A stretch of DNA of 64,000 bases from Cheiracanthium punctorium. Taxonomy: Eukaryota > Arthropoda > Arachnida > Araneae > Cheiracanthiidae. A program made the translations under genes and the position numbers. Below the pieces are notes generated by a model, which was not told the DNA's origin, ran no database searches, and saw only the letters and a program-made list of their open reading frames with translations. Where the stretch lies: positions 620,001 through 684,000 of the forward strand of contig JAWZYV010019958.1 of the NCBI GenBank assembly GCA_038373885.1. The letters run 5' to 3'. Positions 45,142 through 58,086 of the stretch are shown one piece after another; positions within the stretch are counted from its first letter, which is position 1; every line of letters starts with the position of its first letter.

Positions 45142-48100
45142 GTATGAGTAATATTTTATCAACTGATATTCAGTATTTGTACAGATTTATCAGATGCAGG
45201 GGTGCCGACTAGGTGCATAGGTGCTCTAGGGTTCAAGCAACCATGGGATAAAAATCGCATGGGTGTGAAGCACCCCCCAAAAATTTCATAAAACAGTTTC
45301 AGTTACTTTTGTTGAAAAAAATCTATTGAAAATTCAGAAAAAATCTGATACTTTCTTTCTTTAGAAAAAGTATCACTTTTGAAATTATTTCATTATATTC
45401 TGTTTCTGCTTGTCACAACATAAACTCGAGTAAAATTAGACATGGATGGAAGAAGGAATCATGAATGTTAAAACAACTCTGGAACTCTTTTGTTTAGAAT
45501 ATTAAATTCATCCCATCTTGATTTTATCCTTATGAGTGCTTGGAACCTAAACTCCCAGTGAAGAATTGAATGGGTGCTCAATTTTTGTATAGATTCTAAA
45601 ATAAAATCTTAGTACTTGTCGGTCATGTATACATGGATGCTTTAAAACTTGAGTACAGCCAGGGAAGGGGGAGGGGAATTATGGAAACTGAACTGTGTAA
45701 TTCTAAACAAAGTTGATCTAACAGCTTGAGTAAATATCAGCTGGGGAAATTTAAAAAAAATGTTCAATCATTCCTCTCCTCCCTTGAAAAAATAGTCTGT
45801 CTAGAGTACCTAGGACTGAGTTTGTTGTTTTTGAAATAATTGAGGTGCATAAAAGCTATGTTGTGAAGGAAAGCATTGTAGGATGCATTTTATAGATTAA
45901 AAAAAAGTGATGTGGGCACCTCATGACTTGTACATCTAATAAATCATGAATATTTTCTGTGCCCTTCGCCAAATATTTGAGGTATCACAAGCTGGTGTTA
46001 GTTTGAAAGAAATACTTTTGGCACTTATTTTGGCAATGTTACTTGAAAAGCCCACAAACTTGAGATAGTTTGTGAGATTTTGGGCATAGCCGAAATAGTG
46101 ATTGACCACAGACGTTCAATGAATTGAATGTATAGACCTTTGTTTTGATAGTCTTTTGGGTGACCCTGTAAATAAATTACCTAATCGACTAGGAATCAAA
46201 AAAGAGATGCACTATTAGATGTTACAGTAGTTCTAAATATGAAATCTTAACATTCTACAGTTAAGTTTTAGGGTTATGTGACGTACATAATTATTTTTCG
46301 TACCAAATTTGGCAATGTTTCATCAAAACTTCCCAAGGTTGATTATGCAAAGATTTCGGGCATGGCTCAAATGATGGCTGACTAGGGTCAATGCATGTGA
46401 AATCATCCATCAAAAACTGAGAGGAATGAGCCAAAGAAGGCATAAAAGAATTTTAATACTATAATGGTGGATGATAAGCTAATTTCAAGTCAATTAAAAT
46501 AGTTTTGGGATTTTGGAAATCTTGGTATTGAAGCTGAAAATAAAGACAGCAGTAGAGACTTTGAATCTACCATAGCTGTTGAAAATAAGAGGCATATGGT
46601 GAAGTTTCCTTGGAAACCTAAAATGAAACAACAGTTGAGTGATAATCAAGAAGTTGCAGAAAAAAAATGCATGTATGTATGAAAAGTGTAGACCATATTC
46701 TGTTGAAAAACAGCATTAACAAAATTGTTCTTTCAGAAGTATTTCACTATCTTTAAAAAAATTATGATTTTCAGATGCAATATTTTTTCTAGATGTTTTT
46801 ATAGGAGAGTAGAAAATCTTTTTTTCCTCTTATTTGCTGATGGTTACATTATTTTTGAACTTGATATAAGAAAATAGAATGCATAAGGATGACTTAGCAT
46901 CATTTCGTTGTTTTGTAAAATCATTTTTTAATGCTATAAAGTTAGTCACCAGTATTTATCCCAGAAAAAGAGAGAGACCCAGAACTCCCCCATGTGATGC
47001 TACAAAATGCAGCAAACAAACAAAACATGGAAATTGCAATTATTGAAAATAACACCTGTTCTTTAAGTTTGTCCTTCAGTATATATACAGTATCAGAAAT
47101 TTTATTGGTCCCCTTGTGCAAAAAATTGAAGAAATCATTTAGTTTCATTCAATAAAAAAATATATATGTATAGATAATGATAAAATTAACGGAAGAGTCA
47201 GAGAGTTTCATTATTTATTAGATATTTATATCAGTTTGAATACAAATTACAAGATATAAGAGGAGGGAAGGTTAGATGGATACAATAGTATAGGTTTGCT
47301 AAGCAGTATAAATGACAGGAATTTTTGTATGTTGTCATATTTAAACAAATGTATACCAGTGGTTTACACAAAAATTGTTCCACCTCCCTCTCGTATCTTA
47401 TTCAATCGAATACAGTCTATAAGATAACATTTGCACTGGAAATGAAGCTCAAACATAACATCAGTAAGTCTCAAGACTCGAAAAACAAGTAGCATAACTC
47501 CAAGATAAGGATGCACAAACTTATGTATGACTGGAAAGCAAATGATACAGTAAGAATATCCTGTTTTTTAAGAAAATGCAAAGCCATAGTCGGGGTAGGG
47601 GGGAAATCATGGAGGCTTGATGCCCCTCCTCCCACAAAGTCCGATTTTTTTCCTGCCTCTGGCTTCGAGCGAACAAATTTCAAACTACTTTTTACTATCC
47701 CTTTATGCATTCATACATGCATATGTACAGCATGGCTGCCATATCTTCTTAATTTTGGTCATTTATTTTTGTCATCCTGCAGGAAAGTTAAATTTTCCTC
47801 TTTTTTTAAAAGCTTTCCTGCCATTTTCAATTATTTACTGATTGAATTGGAAAAAAAAAAGGATACTTCTTAAGTAAGAAGCATTATAATTTCGATGTAA
47901 TTCACATTTTGCACACAGCATTTCTGAAATGTAGCAGCCCTCCCTATCACTGCTAGGTTGGGAATTTACAGAGCATTTCTTTCCAGTTTTTGTTCCATTC
48001 ATCCAATCCAACCTTTTCTTTTCTCATCCAGCAGTACTTAGGTCCATGCCTTGGTGGTGGTATCAAGCATCCCTAATATACATCTGCTGATGAAACTGTG

Positions 48101-51100
48101 TAAAAGTCAGGAAGTAAAAAACAGACCAATTTCACTCTGAGTTTCATATTGGCTTGCTCACCCACTCGCTGTGTTAAAGCTGTATGTTGTTCTTAAATTA
48201 TGATAACAAGAACAATACCTTCATACTTCTTGCATAATTGAATTTATCATTTATTCAGAATTGCTCTTTTGGACAAAACTATACCGATATGTTATAGAGG
48301 TACCGAAATCTGTTTTGGAGAGTGAACATTATATAGACTGTTAAGCAAGTACTAGAAAAGAAAACTGGTAGTAAAATTCAAATGGGGTTACAAAATTATT
48401 AACACTGTAAATCAGTACTTGGTCCAAAACAAGTTGATGCTCCTTGTAACCAGTTGCTCACAGAAATGAGCAAATAATACTAGTCTCGTATTCTTCCTTT
48501 TTAGTACACTTTAAATTTGATTGAAAAAAATCTTCATGTTATCCAGAAAATCTTCTTGTTTCTTTACCCTTATCTTCCTTTTTTGGAGCAAAATAGGTTG
48601 GCAGCTATGATACAGCAAAACTTCTCAAATCTGGAACCGCTGTGACTTGAATTAAAAAAAAAAAAAAAAAAAAAAAAAATTAGTTCATTTATTGAGGAAT
48701 TATACATAGCAAAAAAATTTTATTTTTTTAAAATACACTGCAATAAAACTTGAAAAAAAATCAGTTGAATATTAATTTATTATTATTATCCTTTTGGGCC
48801 AATTTGTCTGAGTTATAGAAAATGTAGTTTGGAAGTCATGATTTGAGAAGTTCTACTGCATATATTTATATATGTAGGAATCATAACTCAAATAATTTTA
48901 ATTAAAATATTGTTTAAAGAAAAAAGTGATTTTAGTTGAAATGAGTAAAATAATTTGGTTAGCACTGCATATATATATATATGTGTGTGTGTTTTCTTTT
49001 ATACGTACTTTATTACTAATACATTTTTTGCTTTTTTTTTCTCCGCTAGAGAAATTAAGGCACTTCAGCAGTTGAATCATGAAAATGTAATTTTTTTTAA
49101 AATATTTATACATTTTGATTGAGTTTAATAATTTGTGAAAATAAATAGCAATAAACTGATTCAATTATACACTGCTGGCTATCCAAAATACCACACCGAG
49201 AACAGCCAGAGATATCACAGCTAAATTTATTCGGGAGATAACACATTTTACAAAGATCAAATGATTGAAAATCTTTCTAGATCAAATGATTGAAAAATCC
49301 AACTCTGAAATGTACTGGAAAGAGGCTTGTTTTCTTCTACAAGGCATGCTGAAGCTGCTTATGCAAAAGAAATGCACACACACACACACAAAAAAAAAAA
49401 AAAAACTATTTCAGTACTTCAAAACGGCCTTCTTTTCTCCCTTTATATAGTGCTTACAGGTGACGCTACAGATGCCCGTGATGTGTATGTCCTGAAATGT
49501 TAATTTTTACATATTGCACGAAGCAAATTTTACTTCATTTACATGCTTTCTTCTTGCATATTGCATTTTGGATGGCCAGCAGTGTATTATTTTGTATCAT
49601 ACAAGCTTAATTGAAGTACCATGTTTACTCGCATAATAGTCACACTTTTTTTGCCAATTTTTTTATGGTAAAAGTCTAGGTGCAACTATTATGCAGGGAA
49701 AATTTACTACAGAATATCGTGATCTAAAGCTATTTTTACTGCTTCAAAATGGGGGGACAACTATTATGCAAGGGCAGCTGTTACGTGAGTAAACATGGTA
49801 ATTCAAAGGGGGGAAAATTGAATGCATTTTAATAAATTTTATTTTAATGATTAAATCCAGACACTTTATGATAGATACAATGCTAATTTTGATAATGGCT
49901 CAAAATATTACAATGGAAAATATCTTCTCCAGGCTGAAAACAACTGTCACATAGTACTGTAATAAAAAATTATTCGGAATACTTCATTTAAAATACATCT
50001 GTGATAGATATTATCTGTAAACTTACATACAAAAAATTTATGATTTCTAGAAACATCAGGTAACAGCTAAGAATTTATTTCATTTTATTGCTTGAAAATA
50101 AATTTGTTTTTCATAAAGTGAGAATTTTCACTCTGTATAGATTTTCCTTGATTTTCCTAAATGCCGAATGTTATTGATCAATTGTTATTTATGAGTTTTT
50201 AATTCAACGAAACATTTGATAAATATGGCTTTGATAGCTTTGTATTCACCCTATGCAGTAGACCTTCTCAAACTCAGAATCACAGGGATTTTACTTTTTC
50301 CAGATTACAGAAATTTCTGGATTGTAGTAATCTGGTGCTATGAATTATAAAAAATTGTAATAATCAAATAAAGATTAGAAAAAAAAGACTTACTTTTTTT
50401 GAATAGAAAAAAATAAATAAATGAAAAGTGAAACATTTATTGAGAAATTGTACACCACAGTGAGATTCTATTTTTTAAAACTTACCTAAAGTCTGTTCAT
50501 GTTCAGTCATAGGAATATCTGGGTGAATTTCATCACGGCTTCCAATGCTTTCCATACTTGAATTTCAGTCTTCATATACAAAATAGTCCTCACTTCCATC
50601 CATACTATTGCTGATACATTTCTTAAAGATGCACAAAAACTAACAGATGCCGTAAATAATTTGCACAAAAAGGTTATAAAAGAATTCTTTTAAATTTTTA
50701 ACTTGCTTTCTGGATTCTTTGAATCTGCAGCATTTATGCAGAAAGGAAAAGAAAGTCATAAAAAACCTTTAAAGTTTGACTCTGAATAAGAATTTCCAAA
50801 TATTTTGTGAAATTCGAGTTCAGTCATAGGGATATCTGAGTGAATATCATCATCACTTCTGATGCTTTCCATGCTAGAATTTCCATCTTTATTTACGAAA
50901 TAGTCCATCCATACTATTGATGATACAGCCATCCTACAGAGGCAACAAAATTTGTTGGCTTAATTTGAGCAAATTCAAGTAACTTAATAAAATTTAGTGC
51001 CCTTAGCTGTGCTGCTTTTAATCAATCCATTTATCCTTGACTCTTCTATCTATCTGGCGAGTTTCTCTTCCAAACATAGTCTGATGCCCACATGCTGCTT

Positions 51101-54100
51101 TTTTCAATTTTGTCATCTCTGCTAAATCAGCATGTTTTTTTCTCAACTCTCAGACTTATTTTTCATTTCACTGATCGTATACAAATGAATGCGAATAAGT
51201 GGGGAAAAGAAATGTGCTAGCTTCAAATAGGATTACCAGAGTTAAAACTGTTGTTGGAGATAGCTTTCATGATTCACTCATAGGCATGGGAATGGAATGT
51301 CAATTTACCAAGCTGCAGAAAGTTGAGAAAAGATGGGGAGGCTGGCACCGCAGATAATCTATTCAGTCGTACCCAGATGACACATGAGAAATGTAGGAGG
51401 GTCTTAAGCCCTGTGGTGTAAAGAGAAAGGTGCATTCGCCAGGGAACTGATGGATCAGAAAATACTTCTTCCATTTCACCTGCTTGGCAGATATTTTTCC
51501 CTCCAGGCAACATGTTTGATAAACGAAGTTTTTTTTTACATTTCGTTTTGTATGTGGATTTTGAGGAAATTTTTGAAGACAATAAGTACTTTTGGCTTTG
51601 GATCGGCTTATATTCAAAAATATACAGTATTTGGCTTTGTAAATCCTTTATTTAGTTATTAAAACAAAATGTATACATACAATTTATGCTTTGGAAATAT
51701 TGAGTTATATAAAAATGAAACTCATAAATTTTTGTAAGTTAGTGCATGACAGATTTTATTTACTCTAGAGCAGAGTTCTTTAAACTTTTTTTGGTAGAGC
51801 ACCCAGTGTAAATTTTAGACAAGTGAATTGGAGGCTGAAACAGCAAGATAATTTTTTGCGGAGCATTTCTTAGCTTCATGAGAAAGATAATTTGAGTGCA
51901 AAGCACGAAACCTTGCTCTAGAGATACTTGGCAGAGTTGGGATTGATGGATTTAGGTCTTTTATTGTATTATTTTCATATAAAGACACTTTCAATGTTTG
52001 AATTATTTGCAAGAATTCTCTTTTTTTTTTTCTTCTTCCAGATTGTCAATTTATTTGACGTTTTCCCTTACGGTGCTGGAGTTTTCCTAGTGTTTGAGTA
52101 CATGCCTACTGATCTCTCTATCTTACTGCGCAACACTGAAAATCCTCTGACCAATTCACAAATCAAAGCATATTTAATAATGCTACTGAAAGGTGTTGCG
52201 TATTGTCACAATCTGGGAATCATGCACAGGGTTTGTATCCGTCGACATTTTTTTTAATAATTGTTATTTATTGTTTGCAGAATAAATTGTCAAGTTGTCA
52301 AGTTGTTTATTTACATTACAGGTCAATTCAGTTACTTAATGTAAAAAAAAAAAAAAAAATCCTTTGTAAGACACTGTGCATGTGTAAATTGGTTAGGTTT
52401 TATTTATTTTAAATTTAAAACTTTAATTTTTTTTTATTGTATCAGAATCGTGTACTTTTTGATTTAAGCAGTTATTGTGGACTTGGAAAAGTCAAAACAT
52501 CAACTTTTCTTTTTATGTGGTAGATATCCTATTAATGAACAAACAATGGGTGGCCAAATTACTGGGGACAGGCATAAAAATTTGTACTACTGTATTTTAG
52601 TTATAAAAAAGAATTTGAAAAACAATGTATAGAATAAATGATTTTATGTTTACTTGCTGTACATTCATTATTATTTTCAGCTAAAAAAAAAAAAAAAAGT
52701 AAAATTAATACATAATATGTAAAAACAGAGTGTTAGTGAATGCCATTTAGTATTTGGTGACATTCCTTTTGATATCTACAATGGCTTCAATATGCCTAGG
52801 CATACTTTCCATGCACTTAGTTGCACTTTGTTTAATTTCTGGATTGCGATACCATATATTTATTAAATCAATTAGTTGGTGTTTATTTGAGATAATTTCT
52901 TTGAAAAATTATGTTTCTTATCTCCCACAGTGTTCAATAAGGTTCATTTCTGGAGAGTTGTCACACCTGGGTAAAACTAGTGTATTGTGGTCAACCAAGA
53001 CTGTCATAATTGTCATGCAATTCATCACATATTTTAAATTAGTTCTAATTTTAATTTCTCTATTCTAAATATAATAATCTTTTCCATTTTTTAATTCTCA
53101 TCTTTCTCGCTGTTATGCTATCTTTCATTTTGTATATTACTTTAGATTTCTCTATTAAAGTGTTATTTTATTCTTTGATTGGTGGCCAGTTTCAAGTTTG
53201 TTTTTCTAGCTTTATCTCCTCAGACTTTTTGCACATGGTATCAGTAAATTTTCTAGGGTTGGAAGCTCCCTTTTAACCATCCCTTGTTGGCGAATCTGCA
53301 TTTGACATTTATTGCAACTAAATTATGTCTTGCTGCCAACTGTGTGCAGTTTTTGAAATTTGGCAATTTATTCCTTCTTGCATCTGGCACAGGAAAGATT
53401 GCTTTTTTTTATGCTATGCTGCCAGCCACTGTTAAAATACCTTTTATTATTTTAAGTAAACTACTTTAAAGGCTATCATGATTATCAATTTTTTTGGAGT
53501 GCCATGTTCTGGATTAATTGGGAACTCAATGTAAACTGTATGTTTTTTATATTTTTCTTTTTGTGTTTATGAAATAGGATAAGCAATGTTTTTTTATGTG
53601 TTTATAAAATGAGATTAAGTGTATGTTTCTTTTATATTTGTGTTAATGAAATGGGATCTTTCTTCAGTGCATTGTGTGTGATAAGAAAATGTGAATGATG
53701 TTTTTCCATGCACTTCATGAAAATAAAATTTTGTTTATACAATGTTTGTTAATACATTATTTGAATATTTATTGAAGTTTATTTTCCCATTTATTTAGCT
53801 GTTACTTTTCATGCTTTATACAAAGTTAAATCACATACTTTACACTTTATGCTTTCCTTAGTGTTTTTAATGTGTTGAAAAATTTTGAGAGCATAAAAGA
53901 CAGAGTGCTACATTTAGAATAGAGGAATGAAAATCAGAATCAATTAAAGATATGTGATGAACTGCATCACAATAATGCTCCTAGCATTATGACAAGGCTC
54001 TGAGTCATGCATGAATGTGAATTTTTCATTTTTAGTCATTTATGAAGTTAGGGGTAAGATTGGGATAAAGGTGAGTTTGTAAGACTTGCCTGTACTATTG

Positions 54101-57100
54101 TTGTTTCGTAGTTTCTTGTAAAATGGCCCAACCCTTTTAGCACTTATGACAAACCACAGTTTTGAAACACACAAGAGAGTTTAGGTTTATCATTTTGAAA
54201 AATATTGTTCTAAATACTCTATTATATCATTATAATGAATACTGACCTTATTCTAGACCTCGTGACAATATCCACGAACTCAGTTTAGTTATTTCTTTTT
54301 CACTGCATCAGTGCAGTTTCTTAACTGATTGATGACTAGTCAGTCTCTGCAGGCAGTCTCCAAGTTATTTTGGAAAATGATATGCCAGTTTCCTGCATTA
54401 ATTAAGTCAGAAGTCCAACACTCTTTTTTTCTATTTTTTAGGCAAATGCCCCAAATCATCCTGTCCGAATGTGGAGAAGTTAGTTGTTTTCTACTATTGT
54501 TCCCTTATTTTAGGTAATAGTGGAACTTGCCTGACCCATCAACTTTAGGAATGGCTCCCTAACAATAAAGAGTTCAATTTTATGCATGACTCAGCACCTT
54601 GCCATAATGCTAGGAGCATTATGGCATTTTCATCAGGCCATAATATGCCAGTTTTACACTGCCTTGATAACTCTCAGATTTGATATGGGATATTTGTGGA
54701 AGATAAGAAATAGAGAAATAGTCAAGGTAATCAGCACAAAAATATGATAACTAATTGAAAAATTAATAAATGTTTGGCATCACAATCCTACAGTAAAAAA
54801 ATTACAACAAAGTGCATGAAAAGTATGCCTAAATGTATTGAAGACTTTATAGACGGCAAAGGGAATGTCATCAAACACTGTTTAACATTCATTAACCATC
54901 TGTTTTTCCATATTATGTATATTAATTTTATAACTTTTGGTTTAAAATATTGAAGGAATGTACTATAAATAAATGTAAAAGTATTTATCCTGTACATCCA
55001 CTGTTTTTCTAATTCTTTTTCACAACTAAAATACAGCAATACCACTTTTTGTGACTGTCAATAATAATTTGGCCACTCACTGTAGTAAAGTTTATTACTT
55101 TTCTAGAAAATTTATGGAGGAATCTCTGAAATCCCTTTAAGGCCCCTCCTCAGACAGAAATTTTTCCCGAGTCGCGTTTTGAGGAACAATTTCCTACCCC
55201 CCTCACAAAAGCTCCTATCGCGAAATGCGATAACTCGCGTGTCCGTTACTGATGGGAAATTTATGACCCGTTGGCGGGTTGGGAGATTTTGACCTGTGAC
55301 CTCCATCTACATGCCCCCGCTGCCTGAGCTAAATTTTTTTTCAGTTGAGTGTATTCGTTCGAACAGATTTAAATTGCAGAATACTCAATGATAAATTACA
55401 AGTATAACAAAAAATTTCTTTAATTTGCAAAGGAGACTGCAATTTGTAAAGTGTTGTTATAAAAATTAACATTTTAAAAGAAAATATCGAAGCGCGAATA
55501 TGTAAAATTTTACATCGTAATTATTCTACTATATAGTTACGGTGAACCCTGACTGGCTGACTCAATTTGTAACCATTCCAGGCAAACCACTTCGATGTAA
55601 ATATTTTACCTCCATTACTCCAAAAAGATTAAAAACCAGAAAAAGCCTAATAACACCCACACCATTCATACGATCCGCTTGAAATTTTTCATAACTATGT
55701 ATAAAAATATAAAAAACAATCTCTGTTACTTTGAAAATCTGAAAATCCACCGGTTCCCTCATTTTTTAAGAGATTTTTGCCATTTTCAGCTCCATTTTAT
55801 TTCAGAGATTCAAAAAAGCGAATAATTTGAGTGAAAAAATTAGACTTTCAAAGTGTAAAAAAAATGTCATATTCACGTCACGGTTATCTATCTGCCTTTG
55901 AAGGGAAAATTGTGATTCATTCCTTTAAAATTGTTTTTCTAGATTACATAGTTTATTTATTTATTTTTTCACAAATAAAGCGTCTGCATGGATATGAGAA
56001 TGACTGTGAACACAAAACGAAATCTTTCGAATGCCATAAGTTTCCGCGCGTTTGCAGAAGAGGATGAAATTCGATTTGTGTGTATAATAAAAATTGAATA
56101 GGAAGTTATTTATTTTAGGTAGACGAAGACTAAATGTATTCAGTGTGGACATTTTCGTCGAATGTTTTTTCAAGCGCCCGTTGTATTTGCCTCCACAACG
56201 GGCTTTGATTTCTAGTTTGGTTAATATGATGAAAAAGTGACATAAAAATAATACATTTTTTTTAACTTCCTTATATACATAATTGCTTAAATCTGGGCGT
56301 TGAAAAACACTTTCATTATAAAGTATGCAGTTGCGACAAGTTAAAATACGCATAATAGTTTACACGATTGATTGTGTAAAATATTTTCGTGTATAATACA
56401 AATTTACCTACTTCCTAGTCCTTGACTTTGTTTTCTGATCTTTAATATATATATATAATAACTTTTAATAGTGGCAATTTGGGGCGAAATAGGTATTTTT
56501 TTTTTCCTCGAAAACACAATTTTTGCGAATTTTCAAAATCGATATCAGCAGAGTACGGAAAGTATTTTCTTGGGTTGGCTAATAACCGTGTTCATTTTTT
56601 TTTTTTTTTTTTTTTTTTTTTGAAAAGAAGACTGTAACTTCAGGCATGCTGGTGCCTACGGGAATTTCTGCCAAAATACTCTCCCCTCTCCCCCCCCCCC
56701 AACAGAAAAAAAATTGGGGGAGGGGGAGGGGATTTTTGAAATCTGTATCAGCCGAATGATACAGATAGAAAGTTGTTCCTGGGTTAGTAAGTAACTGCTC
56801 AACCCCCTCCCCTCCTAAAAATAAAAAAATCTGGAGTGACTCCACTCGACTTTCCGAACACTTACAATTAAGATCACTACCAAGCATTTAAATAAATTTT
56901 AATCGAGGAATAATTCAAACATATATACCAAATTGAAACTCAATCAAATGCACCGTTTAAACGCTAGCGCACTTTCAAGAATTTCTCCCCATATGCCATA
57001 ATATAAAAGAAATTTTTGTCGTAGCCCTGTTGAAAAACTATAAATCTTATACACACCAAAATCAATACCGGTCTTGCGACGGTGGTTTATGACATATATA

Positions 57101-57164
57101 TCCAATTTGAGCTCAATCGAATGCTCCGTTCAGGAGCTATCGTGTTCACTCACATACACACAAA

Positions 57165-57202
<38 letters not shown>

Positions 57203-58042
57203 TACATACATACATCTCGTAAAAATAGCATAAATGAATTCAGAAGACCTCAAAACGTGTAAAAACACCAAAATCTCGAAGTCGAATTTTTTCATGATTA
57301 CAATACTTTCCTTACATGGTACATGTTCGGAAAGTAAAAACGGACAATATCTTCAGATGGCACTGGCTCCTTTAAAATCAAGTATTTTAGCGAAAGCATT
57401 TCCAAAAATAAAATTTACCGGATTTTGGAAATCTTTAATAGTTCTTCGGTAAAATTGCTTCTTTTTTTTAGAGTGTATCATATAAAGAAGTTTCCGCGCT
57501 CGTCTGATATCGATTTCAAAATTCGGAAAAATTGTGTTATCGGGAAGAAAATGTCTATTTTGGCCCTAATTCCCAAATTTAAAGGCGTTGGCGCCATCGG
57601 AAGACATTGTCGAACTTCGAAAAAAATTACAGGGTTATTATCCAACCCAAGTGACAACTTTTCTGACCTCGGCTGATACCGATTTCGAAATTTTGCAAAC
57701 TGTGTGTTTTCTGGAAAAAAATAATCTATTTTGGCCCAAATGCCCGATTTTGAAGGCGCCTGCGCCGACTGAAGAGAACCTAAGGGACAACTTTTCCACA
57801 CTAGACTCTCATCGATTTCGAAAAATTGGTGCATAAGTGCATTTTCGGCTCGCCCTAATATATATGTGGGCGTATGCGTAATGTAATTAGCTCTGTTACA
57901 CACACACACATACAAATTAGTCCAATAGGTTTTTACTTATTTTATAATACTATTTACTTATATTTCTTTTTAACCTTTACTTATATACTAAAGGCCCTTT
58001 TCTTTAGCATTTTATATAGCTGTGTGAAAAATTATGTACAAG

Positions 58043-58086
<44 letters not shown>

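Noticed and set aside
57074..57262. Frame with a His/Thr repeat
   Set aside because: Translation of the (CA)n microsatellite.
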